The notes: generated by a model from the sequence alone, not told the origin. A stretch of 64,000 bases of DNA from Saussurea involucrata (GCA_033807775.1 CM066319.1:138434983-138498982); one strand, 5' to 3'. Positions 1-10,676 are shown, counted from the first letter of the stretch. Program-made: numbers and translations.

Positions 1-161
1 GAGCAATACAATGAGCTCCTACGCATTCTCGGCCAATATGCTCAACATAATATGAAGATGGACGAATCCATCTCCGTATCGAGCATAATTGATAAATTGC
101 CCCCTTCTTGGAAAGATTTCAAACACATGTTGAAACACAAGAAGGAAGAGTTGTCCCTTGT
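1..161 (+). pseudogene. copia A gag fragment (UBN2-type), 5' part
   Basis: Frame 1 reads an open stretch containing SIIDKLPPSWKDFK, the conserved segment of copia gag proteins (UBN2/gag-polypeptide family), which packages element RNA in virus-like particles. The frame ends at the TR-GAG1 insertion and resumes at 7405 with QLGSHLRIEE, the expected next conserved block. The seam is exact once the duplicated CTTGT is counted once. The N-terminus is outside the window. Copia B encodes the same block at about 17390-17470, which supports the call. Confidence 0.85.
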
Positions 162-1428
162 TGATAGGCGGGTTTACACCCCCTAAATCTAACCACAAGT
201 GTACGGGTCGAATCAAGTAATAGTACTGAAAGTACGAGTATCGAACACAGGGAACTAGGAACTAAGTATCACAATAACTATAAGATCTATTAACTGAACG
301 GTCGCAATTTTGAGTGGTTGGTATGACTTAATTAATTTCAAGTAAACAAATCACAAACGGGATAGTAAACAACTTAGGAAACTTTGATAGAGAAAACAGT
401 TGAGGGTTGGAAATCCTTAGGTTTTCACATACGAACATCTGACTTAAAACGATTACCAGTTATTTCCCCTTAATGAATACCCAATCTCTAAAATCACCGT
501 GGTTCTCTCTCAAGCAACCACGGGTTTTATTCTCAAAGTATAAGTTTTATCTTTCGATCTCAACCTATAAAATTCAAAACACATTAAACTCAAGATTTCA
601 ACGGGACTAAGGTTTACCTTGGTATATCTCTATTCAATTTCTCACCTTAGGCATGCAATTTCTAGTTCTAGTTAACAACTAATTCTCTCGAACTTAATTG
701 ATAACAACAAAACAATTGGAAGTTAGCTAAACTCACAAAAGCATTAAAAAGCAAATCACATGCTTCATCAAATAGGAAAACTGATAAAAATCTCAAGTCA
801 TCTGTTCATAAGTTTAAAACCAAAATCAATCCAACCCCCAACATCTAAAGATTAGTTCATGCTGGTGGTGGATAAAAACATAAGAAAAGGAAGAAGAACA
901 ATGTGTGTAAACATGATAAACGTGAACGTAGTGAATGTAATGGTGAACTCCCTTCTCCCGGCTCTAATCCGCTTTGCGTCGTGAATTACTCCTCAATCGA
1001 TCCTCTATCGTGGTTCCAAAAGCTCCGAAAAACCTCTGAAAATCGCCCCTCAGCTGCTGGCCGTCGTCGCGTGCGAGATTGATGACCTAAAGTCCGGAAA
1101 CACAAAGTATAAAAATGGAACAGAGGGTTCCGCGGTTTTGCCCGCGGTTTGTAAACCGCGCCAGAAATCGCGCGGTTTCTGGCTGTGCTTCGGGTCAGGT
1201 TTGTTTCGTTGTTCGGGCACGGGTCTTGGGCTTGGATCTCGGGCTTCCGTTGGGTTTCGTTTGTACTTGTTTTGGGCTCTTTTCCGCTCCTTTCCCTCGA
1301 TGTTTGCCTTCCTTCGGATTACCTGCATATTTCACTCGATGAACCGTAAAATTCCGCTTTTTTGCTAGAACACAAGCCAATCTCACTGGTTTGAAGACCG
1401 AAAATAACGCCAAAAAGTGGCGTTATCA
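162..1428 (-). repeat. 3' LTR of TR-GAG1
   Basis: Plus-strand limits are TGATAGGCGG and GGCGTTATCA; the matching copy is 6157-7399. It contains a GC-rich palindromic cluster near 1128-1182: 8-bp arms CGCGGTTT/AAACCGCG at 1143-1160, then 7-bp arms CCAGAAA/TTTCTGG at 1161-1182. The minus-strand 5' terminus forms a hairpin with arms TAACGCCA/TGGCGTTA at 1405-1425. ORFs read inside it recur in the other LTR and look fortuitous. Confidence 0.92.
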
Positions 1429-1463
1429 ACATCCCCAAACCGAGCGTTGCTTGTCCTCAAGCA
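1429..1463 (-). other. polypurine tract and adjacent hairpin of TR-GAG1
   Basis: Read on the minus strand, CGGTTTGGGGATGT lies directly before the LTR start TGATAACG. This is where plus-strand cDNA priming is expected. Just upstream (1444-1463) is an inverted repeat with arms TTGCTTG and CAAGCAA around TCCT. The same combination, less well kept, flanks the LTR of TR-GAG2 at 35949. Confidence 0.75.
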
Positions 1464-3014
1464 AATTAGCGATAAAATAGAATAAAAGCACACATCAGTG
1501 AAATAATAACTGCACAACTCCCAATCGATACCACGTACTGCACTGGTGATTTCCCATACCCGTGAATGCCTATCTCACTCTCGCCTCGTCCTTATTCTGT
1601 TTGATCTAAGGCCTTCCATTGTGAGTTGAACTCGTGACTGCTTCGATTACATCAAGGTTGTATTAGGTCCAAACATACTAGGGAAAACGTTTCGCCTCGA
1701 CCCTACCTCATGGGATACTCTCATTTCACTCGAACCTACCTTGTCGCACATGTTGTCATGTATAGGAAATTATGTAGAAGAATACTCGAAAGTTACATGA
1801 CAACTCTAATGAAAGACGCACAAATGTCCAAACAGTTAATCTCATAAAGGAATCAAGTAGCAAGACAGGGAATATTGGTAAAGATAGTCGTATACCGTAA
1901 TCACATTTTCCAAAAGATCATCCAGGTCTTTACAAGGGTTGTAACGGGGCTAGGGTTATGGGTGAGAAACGAAGGGTAAGTGGATCAAAAATCCTCGGTG
2001 TGTCAACCATTAGCAGCTCTGAACTTCTTTACTTCACTTTCTATCACTAGGCCCTATTTGTCACTACTGGAGTCGCTTTGATTCCCTTATTGGGATGTTG
2101 TAAGGCTATCAAAATAACTGTATTTATTTTCTTTTTGTATTTTCTCTCTCTTTGTTTTTTTTGTTTTTTGTTTGGGACATCATTGGTCCTCTTTATTTGA
2201 TTGGGGTTGCATTGGCCCTCTTTTCTATCTATTATTTATTTTCATGGCTGGCCTATACTCTTTCTTTTCCGCTCTATCTCTCGCTTGTCATTACCGCCTC
2301 TAATTGACACACTTTCGGATAAGGGTTGGCTAAGGCTTCTGGTTAGGGTTTAATGGTGGGTCTGGAATGAACAAGTGGTGAGTGTTTGGCTACAAAGGTG
2401 GTTTTGGGTACACACATAATGGGTCAAAAGGAACGATATATAAAAATGGGTTGAACATACACATAATGCCTGAATCATCTCTTAAGGTCCACACGATATG
2501 GTCTATTATACCCTTACCCAATATCCCGATGGTCATCTTTGCTACTCAATGCAATAATATAGCGAGACCACTCTATATTCACGACAAGGAACTCAAAAAA
2601 AGTGTATATGAATTTCGTGTTTAAATCCCTCGAAATGAGGTACGTCTTTTAGGCTCAAAACTCGCTATTGGGTGGTCTCCACTAATGTCCCTAGTCATGT
2701 CTTTTCCCGGTCCTTCCCTAATGGTCACGTCACTATCACGAGATTCTTCCCACAATGGTCGGTCTCAATCATTCAAAACAAAAAAATTGGCTACTATGAT
2801 CTAACCATTCAGCAGTGCAGGACATCTACGTGCATAAACGTGGACCCGATTGGGCAACCCCAAACCTTACCCACACATTGTCCCCAATGTGTAAGTAAAG
2901 TTGTAGGCGATGCGACAAAAATCAGTGTGCAGTTATTACAGTCATCAAAAAGGACGGACATTAACACAACATTTCTAAAGGAGCAAGCCCAGAGTTATTC
3001 AAATATGGCCACCC
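1464..3014. other. non-coding internal region of TR-GAG1
   Basis: About 1.55 kb between the polypurine tract and the hairpin array. I see no frame with similarity to pol. Short plus-strand ORFs (2382-2624, 2672-3070) have no recognisable domain and lie antisense to the element. Pyrimidine-rich runs occur around 2130-2290. TR-GAG2 has a comparable stretch. Confidence 0.6.
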
Positions 3015-3153
3015 CAAACCTAGGCTGTGGCCTAGGTTTGCTAACTAAAGCCAACCCCAAACCTCGGTAAAACCGAGGTTTGCACAGGATTACAATTGAG
3101 TGTGTAGATGTTGAAAGGTGAGGAACCCCAAACCTAAGTGAAACTTAGGTTTG
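3015..3153 (-). repeat. array of three hairpins carrying polypurine-tract copies (TR-GAG1)
   Basis: Three inverted repeats in 139 bp. Arms: CAAACCTAGG/CCTAGGTTTG (3015-3024, 3031-3040), CAAACCTCGGT/ACCGAGGTTTG (3058-3068, 3072-3082), CAAACCTAAGT/ACTTAGGTTTG (3129-3139, 3143-3153). The inner stem bases differ between copies but stay paired, so the stems covary. On the minus strand each hairpin ends in GGTTTGGGG, the core of the real polypurine tract at 1429. TR-GAG2 has two more at 37096-37197. Confidence 0.85.
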
Positions 3154-3658
3154 TTGCATCTCGTTTAACTAATAAGAAACAAAACATCATACACCACTCG
3201 TTAACATAAAGGGTTAGAACATACCTGTTTGACCGGACGGAGCAGATTCTCTTGAAAGGATGTGAGTGCCCAGACGAGAGACATCGGAGGAGACGGAGAG
3301 AGAGAACACAGGAAAACAAAGCTAAAGGAGAAAAAAGACTAAGGAAACACGACACAGAGTAAGACAAGGACAAGAACTGCACACAAAATGACACGACTAA
3401 ACCCTAATCGACCAGGAGGCCGCGCGGCTTAGGCCGCGGTATGCAAACCGCGTAAGAAACCGCGTAACCCACTGTTTTGCAATTCTTCCAGAGACACCCG
3501 CGGTTTTCCGCGCGGTTTGTAAGTCGCGGGATATACCGGGTAAGATACTGTTCCAGCTATTTTTTGTCTTTTCGCTTTTTCATTATTTTTTATTGTTTTT
3601 CGTATCTGAAAACACACTCAAAAATGAAAACTAAAAAGAAAACAAACCTCGGTGAGTT
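3154..3658. other. non-coding stretch with GC-rich palindromic cluster (TR-GAG1)
   Basis: No coding similarity. Around 3420-3540 repeated CCGCG/CGCGG words form several short inverted repeats, for example GGCCGCGCGGC and GGCCGCGG followed by AAACCGCG. The word content resembles the palindromic cluster inside the LTRs of the same element (1128-1182). Confidence 0.55.
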
Positions 3659-3702
3659 GCCTCCCACCCAGCGCTTTGGTTTCGGTCGTGGCTCGACCTT
3701 CT
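3659..3702 (-). other. conserved block downstream of protease (TR-GAG1)
   Basis: This block lies just beyond the protease stop and is almost identical to 37423-37466 of TR-GAG2, although the two elements differ elsewhere outside coding sequence. On the minus strand it ends in GGTGGGAGGCAACTC (TR-GAG2: GGTGGGAGGCAACCC). It lies after the stop codon in both, so protein coding does not explain its conservation. An RNA-level role such as packaging or dimerisation is speculation. Confidence 0.6.
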
Positions 3703-3708
3703 CTCTGA

Positions 3709-5997
3709 TCACTCCTTCGGCTTTTCCGCAGTTTCTTCCCAATCTGAGTTCTCGTGATAACCAGGTTCCTCTTCACTTCGACCTCTCACCCTCTCGAACA
3801 TCTTGAACACCGCTTTCTCACCACCAACCCTTAGGGTCATTTCGCCTTCTTCCATGTTGATCAACGCTCTGCTCGTGGCCAGAAAGGATCTTCCCAGTAT
3901 CAGCGGGACTTCTATATCTTCATCGATATCCAGCACCACGAAGTCCACCGGAAAGTAGAACTTGCCAACCTTGATGAGCACATCCTCTATCACTCCATAT
4001 GGGTACAATATGGATATATCCGCGAGCTTAAGTGTCATGTATGTTGGCTTCACTTCTCCCAAGCCAAGTTTCCTGAAAACAGATAAAGGCATTAGATTAA
4101 TACTTGCTCCTAAGTCGCGTAACACCTTATCAAAAGAAAGATTCCCAATTTGAATAGGGATCGAAAAACTTCCTGGATCCTTAAGCTTCGGGGGAAGCTT
4201 GTTCTGAATGATCGCGCTGCACTCCTCAGTAAGTGCAACTGTCGCGTGCTCCTCAATTTTCCTTTTGTTAGAAAGGATTTCTTTCAAGAATCCCGCATAT
4301 GAGGGCATTTGTGCCAAAGCATCTGCAAAAGGGATGATAATATGTAACTTTTTAAATACATCAAGAAATTTAGAAAAATTAACATCATCCTTATGCGTTT
4401 TAAGTCTGTTCGGATAAGGCACTCTTAGAGTTGCTGGCTTGACTGGTGGTTGCTTTGGCGTGGTGGGCTGCTCTTGCTTCCTCTCTTCACTCTTCGAGTT
4501 CTCTTCAATCGCAACCTCTTCATCAGCTTTCAACTCATCCATGTCCACAATCTCAACTTCTTGCCTTTTGGGCTCAGTTTCCTTCGATGACGGCTCTCGT
4601 GTCGGGTCTCTAATCAGCTCCTTGCCACTTCTCAGATAAATGGCTTTGCATTCTTCTATTGTCTTTCTCTCAGTCTGACTTGGAAATGTCTTGGGAGCTC
4701 GGTTTTGTAGGACTTCAGAAATTTATCCCACTTGCCTTTCGAGGATCTTGATGGATGCGGTGTTCTGATCAGTAGCCGCCTTGACCGTGTTAACCGTGCT
4801 CGCTAACTCTCCAACCGTGCCATCCATCTTTGCCATAAACTTCATCATCATATCCTCCAGCCCCGGTTTCTTCTCCCCAGATTGTCCCTCATTGAAATTC
4901 CTTTGGTTGAAACCTGGCGGACGGTAAACATTGTTAGCATTAGAAGGATTATAAAAGTTAGAATTATTACCTTGTGGTTGTTGACCGGGTTGACTCCATG
5001 AGAAGTTAGGGTGTTTCTTCCACCCCTCATTATACGTGTTCGAGAAAGGGTCGTTCCTCGGCTGGTTATTCCGGTTCTGTAAAAACTGAACTTGTTCGGG
5101 TTCTTCCGGACTACCTCCTTTCAAATGGTTCGTGATCGCAGCTAGTTGAGCTTTTATTTCCTTCAGCTCATCCGATTCTTGAACACTCGCAACTCTTCTC
5201 ACGGCTGATCTTGGAGTAGAAAAACTGTGTTCGGCCAGATTATCAATCAGCTCGCATGCTTCCTCATAAGACTTATCCATTAGGGCTCCTCCCGATGCAG
5301 CTGTGATGTCGTTTTTGAACTGCGGGTGAAGTCCACTGAAGAATGTTTGGATAATAACCCAACCTTGCAACCCATGATGAGGGCACTTCTTGATCATATT
5401 TTTGTACCTCTCCCAAGCTTCATATAACGTCTCTTGATCCCATTGAGCAAAATGGGTGATTTTCGCCATAAGTTACGCGGTTCTGCTTGGTGGGAAGAAT
5501 TTCTGAAGAAAAGCGGCTTTCAGTTGCGCCCAGGTGGTGATCGAGTCTGGTTTGATACTTTTCGTCCAAGTTTCGGCTCTGCCCTTGAGTGAAAAACTAA
5601 ACAGTCTCAGTTTAATTGCATCCTCGCTCATCCCATTGATCTTAAACGTGTTACAAATCCTCTCAAATGCACGGAGATGTGCATGAGGATCTTCTGTCGG
5701 TGCTCCTCCATACTGATTTTGTTGTACCATCATGATGGTACTCGGTTTAAGCTCAAAATAGTTCGCCCCAGTGGTGGGCGCTTGGATGCCTATGCGTGCG
5801 GCTGCCACGTTCGGATCGACAAACGATCGCATAGGGCATCTCTCAGGAGGTGGTGGAGGTGGGTCATTGCGAGGAGGAGCTTCGTCGCCCATCTTCAACT
5901 GCCTTTTAACTTTTGATTCTTTGAGTAATCGACGGGCGGTTCTTTCAATCTCCGGATCGATTGGTTCGATTTTCTCCCCACGGGTCTTCCTTGGCAT
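3709..5997 (-). pseudogene. TR-GAG1 gag-protease frame (Athila type) with two in-frame stops
   Basis: One continuous frame of 763 codons from the ATG at 5997, starting MPRKTRGEKIEPIDPEIERT. The gag core (about residues 70-230) includes APTEDPHAHLRAFERICNTF, typical of Athila-type retrotransposon gag, which forms virus-like particles. The retropepsin motif DLGASINLMP sits near residue 640, followed by the flap-side segment ILGRSFLATSRALI. The protease would cleave the gag precursor. Two TAA codons interrupt the frame: 5473-5475, between FFPPSRTA and LMAKITHF, and 4723-4725. The first recurs at the same place in TR-GAG2. No zinc knuckle is visible. Nothing follows protease, unlike Athila where RT follows. 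The frame is otherwise clean, so decay is recent or readthrough was tolerated (inference). Confidence 0.85.
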
Positions 5998-6130
5998 AAA
6001 CCAATTAGTACCTGAAACGGAAAGTCAGCGAAATTAGCAATCCAAAAACTGAAATTGATGAAAACAAAATAACAAAAAAAATGTTCAATGTAATAGCGCT
6101 TATAGCTGGTAGTGCTATCAGTTGCAACTA

Positions 6131-6150
6131 GTTCCCCGGCAACGGCGCCA
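6131..6150 (-). other. primer binding site of TR-GAG1 (tRNA-Asp type)
   Basis: On the minus strand, TGGCGCCGTTGCCGGGG starts 6 bases after the 5' LTR end. It is complementary to the 3' end of plant tRNA-Asp (plus strand CCCCGGCAACGGCGCCA). This primer type is known for Athila elements and fixes the orientation. About 130 bp of leader separate it from the gag ATG at 5997. Confidence 0.88.
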
Positions 6151-6156
6151 AAAACT

Positions 6157-7399
6157 TGATAGGCGGGTTTACACCCCCCTAAATCTAACCGCAAGTGTAC
6201 GGGTCGAATCAAGTAATAGTATTGAAAGTACGAGTATCGAACACAGGGAACTAGGAACTAAGTATCACAATGACTATAAGATCTATTAACTGAACGGTCG
6301 CAATTTTGAGTGGTTGGTATGACTTAATTAATTTCAAGTAAACAAATCACAAACGGGACAGTAAACAACTTAGGAAACTTTGATATCCTTAGGTTTTCAC
6401 ATACGAACATCTGACTTAAAACGATTACCAGTTATTTCCCCTTAATGAATACCCAATCTCTAAATTCACAGTGGTTCTCTCTCAAGCAACCACGGGTTTT
6501 ATTCTCAAAGTATAAGTTTTATCTTTCGATCTCAACCTATAAAATTCAAAACACATTAAACTCAAGATTTCAACGGGACTAAGGTTTACCTTGATATATC
6601 TCTTTTCAATTTCTCACCTTAGGCATGCAATTTCTAGTTCTAGTTAACAACTAATTCTCTCGAACTTAATTGAAAACAACAAAACAATTGGAAGCTAGCT
6701 AAACTCACAAAAGCATTAAAAACCAAATCACATGCTTCATTAAATAGGAAAACTGATAAAAATCTCAAGTCATCTGTTCATAGGTTTAAACCAAAATCAA
6801 TCCAACCCCCAACATCTAAAGATTATTTCATGCTGGTGGTGGATAAAAACATAAGAAAAGGAAGAAGAACAATGTGTGTAAACATGATAAACGTGAACGT
6901 AGTGAATGTAATGGTGAACTCCCTTCTCCCGGCTCTAATTCGCTTCGTGTCGTGAATTACTCCTCAATCGATCCTCTATCGTGGCTCCAAGAGCTCCGAA
7001 AAACCTCTGAAAATCACCCCTCAGCTGCTGGTCGTCGTCGTGTGCGAGATTGATGACCAAAAGTCCGGAAACACAAAGTATAAAAACGGAACAGAGGGTT
7101 CCGCGGTTTTGCCCGTGGTTTGTAAACCACGCCAGAAACCGCGCGGTTTCTGGCTGTGCTTCGGGTCAGGTTTGTTTCGTTGTTCGGGCACGGGTCTTGG
7201 GCTTGGATCTCGGGCGTCCGTTGGGCTTTGTTTGTACTTGTTTTAGGCTCTTTTCCGCTCCTTTCCCTCGATGATTGCCTTCCTTCAGATTGCCTGCATA
7301 TTTCACTCGATGAACCATAAAATTCCGCCTTTTTGCTAGAACACAAGCCAATCTCATTGGTTTGAAGAACGAAAATAACGCCAAAAAGTGGCGTTATCA
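6157..7399 (-). repeat. 5' LTR of TR-GAG1
   Basis: Second LTR copy, TGATAGGCGG to GGCGTTATCA on the plus strand, followed directly by TSD CTTGT at 7400-7404. The terminal hairpin TAACGCCA/TGGCGTTA is at 7376-7396. Relative to 162-1428 it lacks about 25 bp near 6384 and has scattered substitutions. Confidence 0.92.
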
Positions 7400-7404
7400 C
7401 TTGT

Positions 7405-8056
7405 ACAACTCGGTAGTCACTTGCGCATAGAGGAATCTCTTCGGGCGCAAGAGGCTGAGAAACCTAAGATAAAAGAGGTTTCTGCCCCTTCGGTGAAGAT
7501 GGTGGAAGAGGGAAAATCCAACAATTTCAAGGGAAAACGGAAGTTCAATGAAGCCAAGAAAGGGCCCAATAAAAAGGTTAAGTTAACCAATTGAACCTGT
7601 GGTATGACCGGCCATCTCAAGCGGGATTGTCGGGTTGTCAAGAATAAGAGTGGAGCAAACACAAGTGGTGGTGGGCAAGGATCCAAGGATCAAAACCCAC
7701 GGCAAGGTCAGTTTCTTGACTTTTGTTTTAATTCGAATTTGAATTATGTACCACTAATATCCGAATCATTTTACGTGCAAGATGATGATGTTGCTTGGTG
7801 GATCGACTCGGGTGCTACGAGTCATATGTGCAAGGATCGCCGTTAGTTCACCTCTTTGGAACCGGTTGAAGACGGATCAATGCTATACATGGGGAACGAG
7901 TCGAGTGCTCCCATTCTTGGACGCGGCTTAGTTAGGCTAGAGTTTAGTTCTAGCAAAATAATTGAACTTTTAGACGTTTTGTTTGTACCACATATTCGAA
8001 AGAATTTGGTCTCCGGTAGTATCTTGAATAAGTTAGGATATAGGCAAGTTTATTAG
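7405..8056 (+). pseudogene. copia A gag C-terminus and protease
   Basis: Continues the gag frame of 1-161 with QLGSHLRIEESLRAQ. A zinc knuckle follows but is damaged: CGMTGHLKRDC remains, while the first Cys position is lost and a TGA at 7592-7594 lies inside the motif. The copia protease motif WWIDSGATSHMC follows at about 7795-7830, with catalytic DSGA intact. Further in-frame TAG stops are at 7844-7846 and 8054-8056. In an active element this region would bind RNA and mature the polyprotein. All pieces stay in one frame, so damage is by point mutation. Confidence 0.85.
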
Positions 8057-9208
8057 TCCGACAAGTTTATCTTTTCAAAAGGTGGCTCTTTTGTAGGATT
8101 CGGTTATATGATGAATAATAAGTTTATGTTAAATTTAAATAAAAAGAATTTTGTTTCAAATTCTGTTTATGTTGCAAATGACAATTGTGTTGATTCTAAT
8201 TTATGGCATGCAAGGCTTGCTCATGTGAATTTTAAACGAATGGTTGAAATGTCAAAAGACGGTCTTTTTCCGGCCTTTGATATTAAAACCGGAAAATGTA
8301 AAACTTGCATGCTAACAAAGATCACTAGGCAACCTTTTCCTAACGTGAAAAGGGACTCGTCGGTGCTTGAGTTAATTCATTGTGATCTTTGTGATTTGCA
8401 TTCAACTCCGTCTTTGGGTAATAAAAAGTATGTTGTCACTTTTATTGACGACGCTTCACGGTTTTGCTATGTATTTTTGTTACACTTAAAAGATGAAGCG
8501 TTGGACAAATTTAAAATTTATAAAACGGAGGTTGAATTGCAAATGAATTGCTTTATAAAATATTTACGCACCGATCGTGGTGAGGAGTATTACGACCCCA
8601 TGTTTTCCAATCTGTAGGAATCATTCATGAGACTACGGCGCCTTATACACCACAACAAAATGGTGTGGCGGAATGGAAAAATAGAGTTCTCAAAGAAATG
8701 GTGAACTCTATGTTATCCTACTCGGGATTGAGTGATGGATTTTGGGGTGAAGCCATGCTAACGGCTTGTTACTTGTTGAATCGAGTTCCCAATAAAAGGA
8801 AGAAGATTACCCCATATGAACTTTGGTTCAAGAAAAGTCCTAACTTGAGTTATATTCGAGTTTGGGGTTGTCGGGCGATTGTTCGACTACTCGAACCCAA
8901 AAGAAAGACTTTGGGTGAGAAAGGTATTGATTGCATCTTTGTTGGATATGCCGAGCATTCCAAAGCATATAGGTTCTATGTTATTGAACCTAATGATTCT
9001 ATAGCGATTCACACCGTTATAGAATCGAGAGATGCATTATTTAATGAGACTAGATTCTCTTCAATACCTAGGCCGAAGGACATAGTTCCAAGCACTAGTG
9101 GAACTAGTGAGGTTGAAGAACAAGCAATTGTTCCAACCGAATCTTCGATGCTTCGAAAGAGAAAAAGAGGAAGGATTGGAAAATCCTTTGGTCCTGATTT
9201 CCAAGTAT
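8057..9208 (+). pseudogene. copia A GAG-pre-integrase and integrase
   Basis: The pre-integrase zinc-binding segment reads LWHARLAHVNF then CKTCMLTK. The integrase catalytic triad is visible: D in IHCDLCD (about 8380), D in LRTDRGEEY (about 8570) and E in TPQQNGVAEWKNR (about 8650-8690). Integrase joins element cDNA to host DNA. The frame changes between about 8617 and 8665. The C-terminal part continues through VWGCRAIVRLLEPKRK to SFGPDFQV, where the RT deletion begins. Confidence 0.85.
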
Positions 9209-10169
9209 AATCATTTGCGTATACGTTGACGACATGTTGATATTTGGCACCGACCAAAATCAAGTTGGAAAAACCAAAGAGTTTTTGTCGTCAAGTTTCT
9301 CCATGAAAGATATGGGAGAGGCGGAGGTGATCCTTGAAATAAGGATCAAGCGTGAGAACAAAGGGATTGAAATTATGCAATCTCATTACGTTGAGAAAAT
9401 ATTAAAGAAATTTAATTGCTTTGATTGTTCTCCGGTGAGTACTCTATGGGATCCGAGTGTGAAGCTTATGCCCAACTTGGGTGAAGCGGTGTCACAACTC
9501 GAGTACTCAAAGGATATTGGATGCTTGATGTATGCCATGACAAGCACTAGGCCGGATATTGCTTTTGCCATAGGAAAGTTGAGTAGGTTTACTAGTAATC
9601 CTAGTATTCATCATTGGCAAGCGATAAGACGAGTATTCAAATACTTGAAGAAAACCATTGATTATGGTTTGTCATATGTCGGGTTTCCTTCGATATTGGA
9701 GGGATATTCGGATGCAAGTTGGATTACCAACTTAGAAGATCACTCTTCTACGAGTGGTTGGGTGTACTTGCTTGGGGGAGGTGCCATCTAATGGGCTTCC
9801 AAGAAGCAAACTTGCATCACGAGTTCGACTATGGAGTCGGAATTTGTGGCATTAGCCGCTGCCGGTAAAGAGGCGGAGTGGCTAAGGAATTTGGTCCATG
9901 AAATTTCGTTATGGCCGAAACCAATATCACCCATTTCTATCCGTTGTGATAGTGCGGCTACTTTGGCTAAAGCTTATAGTCAAGTATATAATGGCAAGTC
10001 TAGAGACTTATGTGTTAGACATAGCATGATTCGCGAGCTAATCACGAATGGGGTGATTTCGGTTGAGTTTGTTCGGTCGCAACAAAATTTAGCGGACCAC
10101 TTGACGAAGGGGTTAGCTAGGGACTTGGTTCACAAGTCGGTGATAGGGATGGGATTAAAGTCCATCTAA
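9209..10169 (+). pseudogene. copia A reverse transcriptase (C-terminal half) and RNase H
   Basis: The sequence jumps from the integrase-RT linker directly to VYVDDMLIFG, the RT catalytic motif, so RT fingers and half of the palm are missing. Compared with copia B (19361-19960) roughly 600-750 bp are gone. After YVDD the thumb and connection continue to EGYSDASWITN of RNase H, a TAG stop at 9789-9791, then STMESEFVALAAAGKEAEW, IRCDSAATLAKA and the end block LADHLTKGLAR. The frame closes with TAA at 10167-10169. Confidence 0.87.
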
Positions 10170-10676
10170 ATCTCTAACAGTGAGATACCCAATTCCCTTC
10201 TAATACAACATTAGAAGTTGAATTCAATGGGAAAGCTCACTCTAAGAGATTGGAGCACAAGATGATCATCCCACGGTATGTGCTCGGTACTGCAAGTGAA
10301 GGAGGTAATTGTTCTTTTGTAAAAATGCATGTGCAGGTGCATGATGAAAGGAACTACCTATATGAGTGTGAAGTGTGGCCGCTTCAAGAAGCTTGGACTT
10401 GGCTTTGATGCACTCACGAATGGATAAGGACACATGGCTTGTATAGTGTCAAGTTTAAACGTTAGAGAATTATTTAAATTCATGTGTATGTTATCTTCTG
10501 GTACTCTAATGGGTTGAAGGGTTCAATCCATAGGACACCCAGATTCTCGAGTATTTGAAATGTGTAATATACTAAGATGAAAATTCAATCTTCTAGATAT
10601 TTTCATTTATGCATGAGTTTGTTTTCCTATATTGGATATTTTGTGAATCAAGGATTGCACTAAAATGGGGGAGGAA
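10170..10676 (+). other. copia A 3' untranslated region with polypurine tract
   Basis: About 500 bp without coding sequence between RNase H and the 3' LTR. It ends in the polypurine tract AAAATGGGGGAGGAA (10662-10676), directly before the LTR start TGTTGGTG. Confidence 0.8.

Larger units (their letters stand above)
162..7399 (-). mobile_element. TR-GAG1: non-autonomous Athila-like LTR retrotransposon (gag-protease only)
   Basis: Minus-strand element with LTRs of 1267 bp (162-1428) and 1243 bp (6157-7399), TSD CTTGT, a tRNA-Asp type PBS and a polypurine tract. The only coding region is a gag-protease frame at 3709-5997. About 2.3 kb between protease and the 3' LTR holds no RT, RNase H or integrase similarity, only structured non-coding sequence. 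Size and content match the plant class named terminal-repeat retrotransposons with GAG domain (TR-GAG). Gag and protease resemble Athila elements, the likely source of enzymes in trans (inference). The LTRs differ mainly by a deletion of roughly 25 bp in the right copy (near 6384). Confidence 0.9.

Noticed and set aside
1050..1413. Overlapping ORFs on both strands in the TR-GAG LTRs (also 7014-7400)
   Set aside because: They fall in the GC-rich palindromic cluster, where few stops occur by composition. No start context or domain.
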